NCBI GenBank assembly: GCA_020430005.1
Contig: JAGQKQ010000100.1
Span: forward strand, 1 to 6,734
Reading direction: 5' to 3'
Origin: Candidatus Omnitrophota bacterium
GTDB taxonomy: Bacteria; Omnitrophota; Gorgyraeia; Zapsychrales; Zapsychraceae
DNA length: 6,734 bases
Below, one piece after another: positions 6,599-6,734 of the stretch. The translations under genes and the position numbers were made by a program. Positions within the stretch are counted from its first letter, which is position 1. The number at the start of each line of letters is the position of its first letter. The notes under the pieces were generated by a model, which was not told where the DNA came from, searched no databases, and saw only the letters and a list, made by a program, of their open reading frames with translations.

Positions 6599-6627
6599 AA
6601 AGGCGGAGACCAACCATCTCCGCCTTT
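6599..6627 (+). terminator. 11-bp GC-rich hairpin in the HU-hisS spacer (terminator or leader structure)
   Basis: AAAGGCGGAGA (6599-6609) pairs perfectly with TCTCCGCCTTT (6617-6627) around the loop CCAACCA. On the + strand only TTT followed by AGT is available as a T run, so it is a modest intrinsic terminator for the HU gene. On the minus strand the stem is followed by TTTTATTC. Its 3' arm ends 9 bases before the hisS ATG, and the only purine-rich GGCGGAG sequence that could resemble a ribosome binding site is locked in the 5' arm. It may therefore be a terminator, an attenuator or a translation-controlling leader element. Confidence 0.65.
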
Positions 6628-6636
6628 AGTACACTT

Positions 6637-6734
6637 ATGGCCAAAAAATTTTTGATCCCCAGAGGGACCAGCGATGTCCTTCCTGCTGAAATCCCGGCTT
6701 GGCAGGCTTTAGAAAACCAGGCCCGGCGTTTATT
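6637..6734 (+). CDS. hisS: Histidyl-tRNA synthetase, 5' end (runs off the window)
   Basis: The first 32 residues, MAKKFLIPRGTSDVLPAEIP and onward to WQALENQARRL, match the conserved start of class II histidyl-tRNA synthetase, in which RGT-D-LP-E opens the protein ahead of motif 1. The enzyme charges tRNA-His with histidine in the cytoplasm. The catalytic motifs lie beyond the window, so only the identity can be judged. I chose the ATG at 6637 because the family normally begins 5-8 residues before the RGT motif. An upstream in-frame ATG at 6592 would add MNKRRRPTISAFSTL and translate through the hairpin. Neither start has a Shine-Dalgarno sequence, which is a contrast with the HU gene before it. 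Confidence 0.9.
   Translation, partial: MAKKFLIPRGTSDVLPAEIPAWQALENQARRL

Overview
This is a compact stretch of bacterial chromosome with every recognisable gene on the + strand: the 3' part of a GuaB3-type IMP dehydrogenase gene, a complete guaA (GMP synthetase), a complete dnaE (DNA polymerase III alpha), a complete HU/IHF-family nucleoid protein gene, and the first codons of hisS (histidyl-tRNA synthetase). No plasmid, phage, transposase, CRISPR, tRNA or rRNA signal is visible. The moderate GC content, the GuaB3 family member and the Lys-rich protein tail suggest an uncultured-type lineage. An Omnitrophota or other PVC-related bacterium is my best guess, but it is an impression from protein style and not a demonstrated placement.

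Layout. Bases 1-2517 are a guanine-nucleotide module: GuaB3 (IMP to XMP) is followed 54 bases later by GuaA (XMP to GMP), probably in one transcript. GuaA carries an unusual extension of about 78 residues before its glutaminase domain; it is very rich in Lys and Arg and has no acidic residue. Bases 2518-2695 are non-coding. They hold a weak AT-rich hairpin, an 81-base element made of two palindromes facing each other, a TATAAT box directly after that element, and a pyrimidine-rich leader without a Shine-Dalgarno sequence. Bases 2696-6136 encode DnaE, with intact polymerase aspartates but an apparently decayed PHP metal site.

Bases 6137-6236 hold a near-consensus sigma-70-type promoter and a strong ribosome binding site for the HU/IHF-family gene (6237-6509). 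Bases 6510-6636 are an AT-rich spacer ending in an 11-bp GC-rich hairpin only 9 bases before the likely hisS start, which has no Shine-Dalgarno sequence. hisS runs off the window end.

The genes are housekeeping: GTP/dGTP precursor synthesis, genome replication, nucleoid organisation and tRNA charging. I do not see a complete undescribed system. The points most worth a second look are the histone-tail-like extension on GuaA, the hairpin in the hisS leader, the paired-palindrome element before dnaE, and the degenerate PHP site of DnaE.
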